From NCBI GenBank assembly GCA_047495785.1, contig JBLDXI010000009.1, positions 4,960,001 to 5,024,000 of the forward strand: 64,000 nt of DNA. The letters run 5' to 3'. The notes beneath the pieces were generated by a model. It worked only from the letters and a program-made list of their open reading frames with translations, was not told the origin of the DNA and ran no database searches. Numbering within the stretch: the first letter of the stretch is position 1; the number at the start of each line of letters is the position of its first letter. Below are positions 45,133-55,371 of this stretch, one piece after another. This stretch comes from Lepidodermella squamata. Lineage: Eukaryota; Gastrotricha. A program made the position numbers and the translations under genes.

Positions 45133-45651
45133 TGAAAATTACTTCTCCAATCACAAAAAAATCAGACAACAATATTCCTATAAAAAATTATTAAAATATT
45201 ATGAATTTTATTTTCCGGATGACAAACGACCAAACAGAGGCATAAAAAACAGGCAGATATCGTAAAATTGCCACTATTCAATTTTTTCGCAGAAGAGAAG
45301 TCCCTCAACCGGAAAACTGCATGAGGCGTGAGAAATATCAAAAATAAATAAATAAAATTAAGCATAAAGGAAGCCAGACAGCTAAAACCACAATAAAAAT
45401 CAGCAGAAAATTTACTCTTCATCAAGTTAGAATTCCAAAAAAATTCGAAAGCGACTAATAGATCTCATGATCTCAAACAATTAAATCTTATCATTCTCAG
45501 CAGCCCAAACTAAAATGTAGATTTCTTAAAAAAAAATCCCAAAAAATGTTAGTCTTGTTGATGAAAAATGAAAATTTAACTTTTTTTGAAAAAAATTCGA
45601 ACAGAATTTTTCAGTAAATTTCTTGATTTTTAAAGGCATTTTGCCCTAAAA
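45133..45651. other. Spacer between copies A and B
   Basis: AT-rich; should hold the promoter of copy A. No distinct motif. Confidence 0.35.
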
Positions 45652-45878
45652 CAGGGCTTCTCAACCCTAAACTCATGGAGCTACAAATTGTTCCCTTTTT
45701 ACCGATTACAAAACGAAGCTCAAAAGTCTGCAATTCTGGATTCAAAATATCAATCATTTTGTAAAGTTTTCACATAAATTTTAATTTCAATTGAACTGGC
45801 AGTTTAATTGTTGAATGTAGCAAGAAGCGAGGTATAGCTAAATGAAATTCCCAGGCAACCCCAGTTTGAGAAGCCCTG
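45652..45878. mobile_element. hAT-type MITE with 8-bp target duplication
   Basis: Ends CAGGGCTTCTCAA (left, 45652) and, inverted, CAGGGCTTCTCAAACTGG (right, ending 45878). Perfect 8-bp direct repeats CCCTAAAA flank it (45644-45651 and 45879-45886). The CAGGG..TCTCAA end is the classic hAT terminal sequence. 227 bp, no coding. Confidence 0.88.
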
Positions 45879-45956
45879 CCCTAAAAACAGCAAGGCTATC
45901 ATTAATATCCAGAATAAATAATGAATCAATATATCAAGTCCCTCTGTGGAGCGCTA

Positions 45957-48900
45957 TCACTTTTTGCGTCCGAACATCTGTAGCACTCGCAGGAAGATGA
46001 GAACCACGTCCATGTAAATGGCAAGGGCGCCGAAGACGTAATTTTCCGGCGACAGGGCGTATTGCCCGTTTCCGATGACGAGTTGCACGTCCCAAACCAG
46101 CAGGCACGAGTAGACCAAGGCCCCGGCGCCGCCGTATAAAATGTAATGCCACCGCTGGAAGCCGAACACAAGGCCCCATATTGCGGTTGTGAGGCCGGTT
46201 AGCAACAGGCTGAGTAAAGCGCCGAAGATGAGGCCGTTCATCAGCGTGAAATCGATGCGCGTTTGACACGCGAACACCGTCATCCCGGCGGTTATGCCCA
46301 CTGTGATGCCGAAAGCGATGAGAACCGATTCGATGCTATAGAAACTCGTAATTGTTGCGGCCATGTATGAAACAGACAGCGTGATTATAACTGCAAAGAA
46401 ACATTTCATATTAGAAACAAAAAAACCATTTTGACTCGAAAAATTCCGCAAAAAAAGTGAAAATTCGAATTTCCAATTTATCTTTCACCAGTTTTGGCTG
46501 GCCGAACTGTAATCAGGGGAACTGTCTATCCAACCCCCAGGCTTTCCTGGCAACGTAATTTCGTTGTCCCCAGTGCAACACAAAAAGGGAGATCACTTAA
46601 TAAACTGCCGTATTTTCCGTAATAGGTTCAGGGGCCATTGTAATTTCAAAGCTTGGAAAAAGGGCGGTTGTAAACGGGACGCGCTGCAATTGCGAGCATG
46701 CGACTTTATTGTTTCAAAGCAAATTTTCAAGTGTTAAAGTTGGGTAAAAATTAGAATACATTGATAATTTTTTAACTGAAGTCAACAGCTTGTCATCAAA
46801 ATCGAAAACTTCATCGTTAGATAACGAGTTTTCAGCCATTTTTATGCAAATTTTGGAAATTTAACAAGAAAATTAGCGACTTCGATTTTATTTTCAATTT
46901 AACATGTGACGTTTCGGAAAATTGAAAATAAAATCGAAGTCGCTAATTTTCTTGTTAAAAATATCTACCCAACCCGGGTGCTTATTTCGCCAATTTTGGA
47001 AAATTTTAAATTTTAGCTTTTTTTCATGATGGATGCTAGGTAATCGATAGCTACTTTTGCAATTTTCGTTGCTTAAATTCTCTCACTCAGCTATGTTTAG
47101 CCATTTTCTACCAAACATGCCCATCAAACCCCTCAGAAAATGGAAGGACCATACTTTAATATTCATCTAATTCATTTTTTTCTGCATCTAATATCTTTTT
47201 TCCACATCTAAATCTTTTTTTCGCATCTAGGCCTTTTTTCTACAGCTAATTCTACTTTTTCTCACATCTAATTTAAAAATAGCTGGAATGACTTCAAAAA
47301 AATTGAAAAATGATTCAGCGCGTTTTTCTCGGTAAGAAAACATATGTTTTGTTGCCAGAACATAGGTAAATCGCTTTATTTAGCGAAAAGAAAAGAAAAG
47401 AAAAACGGAAAAATGAAAGAAAAACATCAATTTAAGGCTTTTCCAAAGCCATATAATGATTCCCAGTGTAGAGGAGCTTCGACGCGATGATGAACTCTTT
47501 TCTACAGCGCGACAGTTGTAGATCATCGATGTCCTTCTTTTTCCGGCGATAAAGCTTGGGGTGCTGTTTTCCGGCCCACCATTCCTTGACATGTTTCTTC
47601 ATGCGCTAAACATGACTATTGCACAATTTATTTACTACGCCTTTCGCACGTGCATTCTTCTATTAACATTTTCCCACGTGCATTTTTCCGCGCGCCTGAT
47701 CTGGCAACGAAACATATGTTTTCCTATCGAGAAAAACGCGCTGAATCATTTTTCAATTTTTTTGAAGTCATTCCAGCTATTTTTAAATTAGATGTGAGAA
47801 AAAGTAGAATTAGCTGTAGAAAAAAGGCCTAGATGCGAAAAAAAGATTTAGATGTGGAAAAAAGATATTAGATGCAGAAAAAAATGATTTAGATGCCAAT
47901 TAAAGTATATTTCAAATGGAATATCAAAAAGTTGTGCGCAATTATTTTTAAATGCGATTTTCAAAGTTTGATCTAAAATTAAGATCGCGGGTCGCTATTG
48001 CGAGTACGAGGCTTTATTTTGTCAAAGGCCTTAAAAAGTGGAGTTGTAAACGGGACGGGCAGTAATAATGGGTATATGAAGCTATTACGGAATATACGGT
48101 ATGTAAGCCGAGCCCAGCTCAGCGCGAAAAATGGAACGTCCAACTGTTCTGCATCATCAAGCAAAGTCTCGCTATGCTTTGCCGTCTTCGTGGTAATATT
48201 TTTTCATGTAACTTCTCTCATATACAACTGCTCTACGTCGATTGGTTGTGGAGAACAAATCATATTAAATAGAATTTTGTTACTCTTCATTCTTTTCAAT
48301 CGCATGTTTCGAGGTTGCGGCATTAGACACAGCCTCAACCCAGATCAAATGTTGGAGGGCTAAATCCACCCTGAATCGACGGCTAGGATCGATTCACAGA
48401 ATTAAATAACCAAGGAGTCAGACGTCATGCCGATAAAGCCGCTTTCGCTCTGGACCATAACAGCGCCTGTCCATGGCGCCGTGGTGGTCATTCCTGTCCA
48501 AAGCGTGGAAAACAGCCGAGCTGGGTGAAATAATCATTCCATCGTTAGCTTGGCAATTTGTTGTCATACTCAACGATTTCATCGAACAGCGCCTAGTTGA
48601 TATGGACAGCAATGGCCTCAAAATTAACCTTAATTTCATTCCTTTTTCGGTTTCGAGCTCGTACGACCGAAAATAATACGATATCCCCGTCCCAAATTGT
48701 TGAAATTAGTTAGATACCAGCAAATCAGGCAAATATCCAGTTATCTAGTCATCTCTAGTATATTATCTGTGGCAAAGAGCACAATTTTCTGCCATGCTCT
48801 TCAAGCTGCGGCGGCCATCTTAGTAGCTGCGCACTCTTGGGTGGACCTTTTGTTTCGGCTAGTCTGACATCAAGTGCTCCGTTAAGTGCGATTGCAAGTA

Positions 48901-49578
48901 GTTTACCGTTACATCAAGCACACACGGCCGGTTTTTATTACATCCACATGGCAAATATATGGCTCTGAGCTATGAAGAATAAGTCTAAGATACCGCAATT
49001 TTTGAGGCGATTAAAAATGAAATTTTTAGAAGGAAAACTGTCAACAATTTCGACTTACCAAGTCCGATAAAATTCCAGGGCGTCCTTCTGGCGAATTTCA
49101 TCGAGCAAGTAAGCGGAAAGTAGACGAGCGCAAAAATGATATATGACAGGTAGTAGAAGTACCAGTGTACGGATAAAAACTGGTGAATTTCGTCCACCGC
49201 ATAGAAAACGCTGCAAATCGCAGTCGTAACCAGCAACTGGCAGGTTAAAATGAGAAACACCTTGCGAATGAAGCCGAGCCGGATGCTGCGGTCTGTGAAT
49301 GAAAACGATTTGTTATCTTTACCAGTAATTTCAATTTCAGCGGGGTGAATGAGAGGCTGCTGAGCTTGTTGCTGAGGCAGTTGCGGCTGCTGTGGTTCTG
49401 GATATATTGAAGTGTCTACATTCCACCCGACAGGTTGAGTCAGAGGCTCCGAATTTTCTTGAGATCCATCCTGAAGTCCTTGAGATATATCCTGTGGAGG
49501 CTTTTCTAGGCTACTATCGAGAGTTGCAGCATTGGGTTCCAAAGAGTATGGAGGTGGCGATCCAGTCGTTGAAGCCAT
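45957..49578 (-). CDS. TMBIM/Lifeguard family protein, copy B
   Basis: Exons complement(join(45957..46390,49059..49578)), 317 aa; phase-1 intron at the same position as the other three copies, here 2.67 kb because of repeat insertions. N-terminal region is Gln/Pro-rich (PEPQQPQLPQQQAQQP). FIRKVFLILTCQLLVTTAI, ITLSVSYMAATITSFY, AFGITVGITAGMTVFACQT, and QYALSPENYVFGALAIYMD keep the family pattern. The end is MFGRKK. More diverged than copies A and D. Confidence 0.9.
46860..46959. repeat. Perfect 41-bp hairpin with 18-nt loop
   Basis: The arms 46860-46900 and 46919-46959 are exact inverted copies including TTAGCGACTTCGATTTTATT; the loop is AACATGTGACGTTTCGGA. It lies in the large intron of TMBIM copy B and so would be transcribed. 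No target duplication is evident. Confidence 0.9.
47154..47905. mobile_element. 752-bp inverted-repeat element with ~200-bp arms
   Basis: Arms at about 47154-47355 and 47705-47905 are inverted near-copies (CTGCATCTAATATC, CCACATCTAAATC, CGCATCTAGGCC, TTTTTCTACAGCTAATTC, GGAATGACTTCAAAAAAATT). A TA lies at both borders (47152-47153 and 47906-47907). The arms are themselves made of CATCTAAT-type units. The centre holds a 56-codon minus-strand frame (see 47429-47599). Inserted in the TMBIM copy B intron. Confidence 0.8.
47429..47599 (-). CDS. Small basic open frame inside the inverted-repeat element
   Basis: ATG at about 47599 opens MKKHVKEWWAGKQHPKLYRR, continuing KKKDIDDLQLSRCRKEF and ending MALEKP, about 56 aa. 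Codon usage looks more coding-like than the flanks, but I recognise no family. It could be a captured gene fragment carried by the element or a chance frame. Exact limits are approximate. Confidence 0.25.
47906..49058. other. Remainder of the TMBIM copy B intron
   Basis: A block at 47995-48065 (TTGCGAGTACGAGGC..TTGTAAACGGGACGG) recurs diverged and rearranged at 46650-46725, so the interior of the intron has been partly duplicated around the inverted-repeat element. A 67-codon frame at 48473-48676 (+) has no domain. Confidence 0.4.
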
Positions 49579-50023
49579 AGCCTAAGACTAAGCTAACTTA
49601 AGAACTAGAGCATGATTTCCCAAAAATAAAAAAATCGCAAAATATCAAAACCGACAGCATTTCCAACCAATCGAGTATTTCGTTTAAAAAACCTAAAAAT
49701 ATAAAAAATATACGCGTAATTAATTTCAATCACACGGGATTATTTTCCAATAATATCGAATAAAATTCAGAAAAAATAGCAGGTCTGTTTTGCCTCTGGA
49801 AAGACAGCAATAATAATAATATTTCAAATTTTGATTGAGATTGAACAACCTTTGAAAATACTGATTGTATAATACCGAGAAAAAGGTAATTTCGCACCTC
49901 ATAAAATATCAGGATGGAAGATATGAAAGCAGTAAAAGGTCAACAAGAATAGAGATTGCACAAATTTGAGTAAAATTGTTCAGATTGTCACCGAGGTATT
50001 TGTCACTTTTTGATGCGCATTTT
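49579..50023. other. Spacer between copies C and B
   Basis: AT-rich, 445 bp. On the minus strand TTAGTCTTAG lies a few bases before the ATG of copy B, an acceptor-like context. Confidence 0.35.
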
Positions 50024-50918
50024 CTAGCCACGTCGGGTTTTGATGTTGAGAATCGCCAAAATTACGTAAATAATATCAAAATAAACTTGAACAGCTCCAA
50101 AAATGTGGTGATCGGGCGACAGTTCATACTCGGCCCTGCCAACAATCACTTGAATATCGAAAACGAGGTAAAAAGCGAAGATCAAGGCGGCCAAAGAGCC
50201 GAAAAACACAACGTAAATTCTGTCGAGGCCAAACACGTAGAACCAAAGTGAGCAAGCAGCGATGGTTAGAACCAGCACGACGATTGAACAAGAAATTAAC
50301 GCTGTACGAGCGGTAAATTCGTGTCGAGTTTGAGTCGCTAAAACAGCAAGAACAACCGCGATAATTGTATCGATTCCAAAAGCGATCATTATCCATTCTA
50401 TTTTACATAGACCAGTAATTGCAGCCATCAAATAGGAAAATGATAGGGTAAAAAGACCTGGAAACATATTGTCACTATAATTTGAACTTCTTGTCAATTT
50501 TCTTAGAATACTCACCAAATGCAACGTAGTTTGACAAAGCCTTGTGAAAGGAGTGCCGAAAACGCATCAGACCGACATAAATGAGCGAAAATCCGACAAA
50601 CCCACCGTAGTAAAGGAACATATTGTTTCTCAAAATATCCCCGTAGATGTCAAATGCGTAGAACATTCCACAAGCCACAGTTGTAATAAGCAACTGAGCG
50701 GCCAATGTCAAAAGAACTCGTCTTACAAAATCCAGCTTAATTTCATGAGATGGAAAATAGGATATTTCTCTTGGCCTCATCTCGGCTGCCTCAGCGCAAC
50801 CGGGTGATAGCAACTCATGTCTATCCAGCGAGTGATCAGCCTTCGTAGTCTTGATTCGAGGGTCCGCCAATATTTTAAAATTGACTGGACGTGGCATTGG
50901 CACAATTTTCGCAGCCAT
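50024..50918 (-). CDS. TMBIM/Lifeguard family protein, copy C
   Basis: Exons complement(join(50024..50457,50516..50918)), 278 aa; 58-bp phase-1 intron. Most diverged of the four: the Pro/Tyr-rich N-terminus is replaced by a short basic region, the first core segment reads FVRRVLLTLAAQLLITTVA, the second LFTLSFSYLMAAITGLC, and the loop before the last helix EYELSPDHHIFGAVQVYFD keeps the acidic motif. Exon 2 is 434 nt, exactly as in copies B and D. C-terminus KTRRG. Confidence 0.9.
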
Positions 50919-51304
50919 AAAAGGAATATTTATAAAATCCTAAAAAAAAACAAAAATTGAATTAACACAGTATAAAAATTTACTCATGGTGGCACAAGTT
51001 TTGTCAAAACGACATAGAATATTTTCCGGTAATAGCAAAATATATCGACTAGACTCGCGTGAAAACAACCGAACACTTTTTGAGAAAATACTTTTAGGTA
51101 AAATAAAGTTAAATCTACTTTGATGATGAAAATAGGTAAAATCAACGGATCTCATGTACGGGCGACAGATCGTCACTTCACGATATTAACGGAGCCACGC
51201 ACGATCGATTTTTAATCGAACGAACGGCTATTAACAGCCGATTTGAGACAAGCAAACTTTGAAGCTGGGGTCAGAAAAATAATCATATCGCAATTTTTCA
51301 TTTC
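50919..51304. promoter_or_regulatory. Spacer between copies D and C
   Basis: 386 bp. Contains AT-rich sequence and two inverted CGATCGATTTTTAATCG-like blocks near 51200-51220. Probably the 3' flank of copy D and the promoter of copy C. Confidence 0.3.
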
Positions 51305-52344
51305 TCAATTGCGGCGACCAGTAATATTGAGAAGCATGAGGAAAATGTAAACAACATCTAGATAGATCTGAACAGCGCCATAAACGTATTCTTCGGGCGA
51401 TAATTCGTACTTCTTTCCGCCAATGACTTTCTGGACATCATAGACCAGGAAGCATGAGAAAACAAAAGCGCCAATACCGCCGTAGATGACGAACATTGCT
51501 CGGCTCCAGCCGGCTATCATGCCCCAGATTGAACAAGCCAGGCCGGTAAAGAATAATACCAAAACTAGGCAGAAAAGGATTCCCGAGCACATTGTGAAAT
51601 CGATCTTAGTTTGCCATGCGAAGATTGTCAAAGAAACTGTTAGAAGAACCGTGATTCCAAAAGCGATCATAACACTCTCGACGTGGTAGAAGCTCGTCAC
51701 GGTTGCCATCATGTATGACATCGCCAGTGTCAAAATAGCTAAAACAAAATTACTTATACCACAACAATTTAAGACATAGGTATTAACTTACTCAAGGCTA
51801 TGTAATTCCCTGGCGTGCGTCGAGCACATCCACGGCAGCAAACCAGGCAAAAGTAAGTAACAAGAAATACGGCATATCCAACGTAATAAAGGTACGAGTG
51901 GCGGATCAAGAAGTATCGCACGTCATTAACCGCATAGAAAACTCCACAAATCAACGTTGTAACAAGGAGCTGCGCTGTCAAAATCAGGAACACTTTGCGA
52001 ATGAAAGCCAATCGAATGGCTTTGTTAGAGAAGGCAAACGATGCGCCTTCGCCGTTCTCCGCGTTAACAATCAAAGCTTGCCCAGCCGAATAGTTGACGT
52101 TGTGACCTGGATAGCCGCCACTATTCTGGTTTGGATAGCCACCAACATACGGAGCTTGGGGCTGTCCAGAACTAGGATATCCCATGGCGTAATTGGAGTT
52201 ACCTTGCATTGGATAGCTTTGAGTTCCAGAATGCATCGGGTAAGCTCCAGGTACAGGTTGCCCCATTGTTTCGGGACCTTTCCAGCCGATTTGCGGAGCC
52301 GCTGAATATGCGGGAGGCACTTCGTCTTCGTTCTTTGAATACAT
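51305..52344 (-). CDS. TMBIM/Lifeguard family protein, copy D
   Basis: Exons complement(join(51305..51738,51792..52344)), 328 aa; 53-bp phase-1 intron. The N-terminus is Tyr/Gly/Pro/Gln-rich with YPM, GGYP repeats and PPAY. Core: FIRKVFLILTAQLLVTTLI, TILTLAMSYMMATVTSFY, AFGITVLLTVSLTIFAWQTK, IDFTMCSGILFCLVLVLFF, YELSPEEYVYGAVQIYLDV, end NITGRRN. Very like copy A through the core. PPAY could recruit WW-domain (NEDD4-type) ubiquitin ligases, as known for some TMBIM proteins (inference). Confidence 0.95.
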
Positions 52345-53091
52345 TTTCAGATCTATCGCTCCTATCAGTGAAGTAAAAATAAAATAAGATAAATCAGTAG
52401 GAGAAAACGTTAATCATGAGAAAACGCCAATCATGAGCCAACTACATGCAACTCGTGATAATCAGGTAGGATTGAGCAAAAAATAAAATGCAGCGGTTCC
52501 AAATCAATTAATAACATAACAGAGGGATAGATAGTAAGTGACGCAAGGCTATATAGAATTTCTAAGTTGCGTGGTCAACAGTAAGCACTTGCTTTCGTTC
52601 TCGATTTCCCGTTCGATTTCTCGTCTTTTTCAGCTTTTTTTAGGGCTTTCCGATGATTCATCCAATATAATATGTGTCGCCTTTTAATTAGCAGCTCGCC
52701 GTTTATCTGAACATGATATTTTGCATATTATTATACGTGAAAAGCATTTTGTCGAGAATTTTCTGAATCGCTGACGTATCTGATCATCCGCCGTAAGGGA
52801 TGCGGGATCGCCTTAACTACAGCTTCTGCCTTTGCCTCCGTTTTCTGCAGTCTCGCTTCACGGCTAGATGGCTTGGTGAATGGCTTTTTGAGCCCTAGCT
52901 TTGTCATTGGGAATGAGGAGCTATTCACGAAAAACGAAGATTTCTTGTATCTAGTGCAAGGTGCAAGCCTTGCTGAGTTTTTATGAAGCCTTCTCAATTT
53001 TAATTTCTTTTTATTTAGATAATTAACTCGGTTCCATTGCCGCGACTCTTATGTGAGTTCTAGTGATCAGTGAAGTGACGGCTCGTATCGC
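52345..53091. promoter_or_regulatory. Divergent promoter region, TMBIM copy D and dpy-19
   Basis: 747 bp between two divergent starts. Contains a possible small minus-strand frame at 52731-52917 (separate entry). No specific motif recognised. Confidence 0.4.
52731..52917 (-). CDS. Small basic open frame, doubtful
   Basis: From the ATG at 52917: MTKLGLKKPFTKPSSREARL then a Lys/Arg/Glu/Ala-rich stretch to QNAFHV, 61 aa. The frame is open further upstream without an ATG. Composition is plausible for a short nuclear or ribosome-associated protein, but no family is recognised. Confidence 0.22.
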
Positions 53092-55209
53092 ATGGGAATG
53101 CTTGTTTTTGCGGCCCTGCTCGTAGCCCTGTTTTTCGGGCATTACTTCCATCTCCAGTACCTCGCCGAGAAAGACAAACATTTCTCTCACCTGTCATCTC
53201 TTGAGCGAGAACTATCGTTTCGCTCCGAAATGGCAATGTATTACTCTTACTTCAAGGATCTCATCAGCACGCCTAATTTTGATGAAAGTTTCGGGAAAGT
53301 TGTATATGACAATATTACCGAATATCCGGACACGATAAACGCAATTCAGCGATTTAATATCTACCCAGAAATCGCCCTTGCTCTTTTGTACCGGTCGTAC
53401 ATCTGGCTTTGCCAAACTTTCAACCTGCCGCTTATGGAGTGCTGGCAAGTTGAGCGGGGAGGCGACATGCCACCTGTTACAAGCTGCGAAGGATTTGGAG
53501 AACCGAGTTATTTCTATATTACCTTGGTATTCTTCGTCAATGGGTTCACCCCAGTCATAATCTTTCTATTCGGATATTTCTTGACAAATGGATCCAAGTT
53601 CGGAGGGTTGATAGCTGCAAGCAGTTTCTTCTTCAATCACCGAGAATGCACTCGAGTTATGTGGACTCCTCCATTGCGGGAAAGTTTCGCGTTTCCCTTC
53701 ATTCTACTACAAAACTTGTTGGTCGAACGGTGCTTGAGAGATCTGAATCGCCAATCGAATTCGCGAATATTTGGTCTTATAGTTTGCAACGTGGTTTTAC
53801 TAATTTGCTGGCAATTCTCACAGTTTGCCTTATTGACACAAGTTTTTGCCTTGAGTTTCCTGTACGGTGCTGGTTTTTTCGACAAAAGTTTTTCGACACT
53901 ATTCACTATTTTATCAACTCATTTTGCTGGAATTATTATCGCTGCAATTCTACTTTTCGGGAATCGGCTATTGCTGACGTCTCTATACACGGCTTCTTTG
54001 CTCAATTTTTTGTTTCTACTACTGGGACACAATCATACGAAAGGTCTTGGATTCCCACTCAGTTTCTTGTTTCGCTGCAGTTTGATGCTGGCTGGAACGT
54101 TTTCAGCTCGTCACTTCTTGGCGTCGAAAATATTCGCTGGAGTTGAGGACGATTCACATATTTTGGATTTATTGAAAACGAAAATAACTCCTTCGTACAA
54201 AACGTTCCATTCTCAGCTGTACACTTGCGCTCCTGAATTCGATTTTTTGGGGCTTAATGCGATTTTATCCATGTCAAAGACGTTATTATTACCTCTTGGA
54301 GTTCTAATAACGATTCGATTTTTGTTCAAATCAGCGATTGAGAAGAAAGTTGAGCCGTTTTTGGTTTATCATTTCCTTCAACTTGGTGCATATTCTGTTA
54401 TGGCAATATTTATCATGCGACTAAAACTGTTTTTCACGCCTTTTCTATGCATAACTGTCTCAACTTTGTCCGAATTTTGGGCGAAAAAAGACAGTGAAAA
54501 GTCGAAACTTTCCATACGTCGTGGTGCTGTTGTTTTGCTATGCATTTCTATGATCGCGTTGGGTGGTCACAATTTACGAGACGAATTGGCGGCGGAGAAT
54601 GAGTTCGCAAACTGGCCGCTTGAATCGCTAATTAATTGGATTAGCAGTCATACGCGTGCGACGGACGCGTTTGCCGGCGCTATGCCGACAACGGCCGTGA
54701 TCAAACTCTCAGCACAGCGGCCTATAGCTAACCATCCGCATTATGAAGATGCGAAAATGCGTAATCGAACGATGGATGTGTACACAATTTACAGCAGAAA
54801 GCCTCTGTCTCAAGTAAGTCGTTGATTATTACTTGAATCTTTGCCTTGCTATCACTTATCTCTAGAGTAAAGTAAAGATAATTGAAAAATTGACCAATGA
54901 GATTTTTTATTAATTTCACGAATTGATTGTAAATTTTATCCTCAAATTTTAAAAATATTAAATTATTTTTATTAAATCTAGGTTCATTCGATTTTTCGGA
55001 GAATCGGCGTGAAATATGTTGTAGTCGAGACAATATGGTGCGAATCTCACCGCCGCGGCTGTGCTATAGCCGAACTCTACGATTTGATTGACCCTGTGAA
55101 TCGCGAATACGAACCGGCCTGTTTCAAGCTTCTCGAAGGCAAAGCTGAGCCGTATTTCAAACTTGTTTTCAAAGAAGACCCGTATTATTTGCTCAAAGTT
55201 ATGCCTTGA
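53092..55209 (+). CDS. dpy-19: DPY-19 family C-mannosyltransferase
   Basis: Two exons, join(53092..54813,54982..55209), 649 aa, intron phase 0. The protein is highly hydrophobic with about 11-13 membrane helices. Family blocks are unmistakable: DKHFSHLSSLERELSFRSEM, MYYSYFKDLI, EYPDTINAIQRFNIYPE, FFFNHRECTRVMWTPPLRES, LYTCAPEFDFL, FAGAMPTTAVIKLSAQRPI and NHPHYEDAKMRNRT. The N-terminus, starting MGMLVFAALLVALFF, covers TM1 although vertebrate relatives have a longer cytosolic head. The enzyme attaches mannose to Trp of thrombospondin-type repeats in the ER lumen; in C. elegans DPY-19 acts on guidance receptors. AMACR follows after 162 bp on the same strand. Confidence 0.96.
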
Positions 55210-55340
55210 ATTGTTATTGCAATTTTTCCATTTTTATCGTGCCATTTCTTCCGTTTATGATCTGTTTTTGCATGTTTTGCTCAATTTTATGTATCGCTTT
55301 TGATAGTTTTATTATTAAAATCACGCAATTTTCAAGAATT

Positions 55341-55371
55341 ATCACATTTTTTTTAGAATTTAATATAAAAA
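55341..55371 (+). promoter_or_regulatory. Acceptor-like site between dpy-19 and AMACR
   Basis: CATTTTTTTTAG (AG at 55355-55356) lies 15 bases before the AMACR ATG and about 146 bp after the dpy-19 stop, as expected for trans-splicing inside an operon (inference). No upstream donor pairs with it in frame. Confidence 0.4.
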
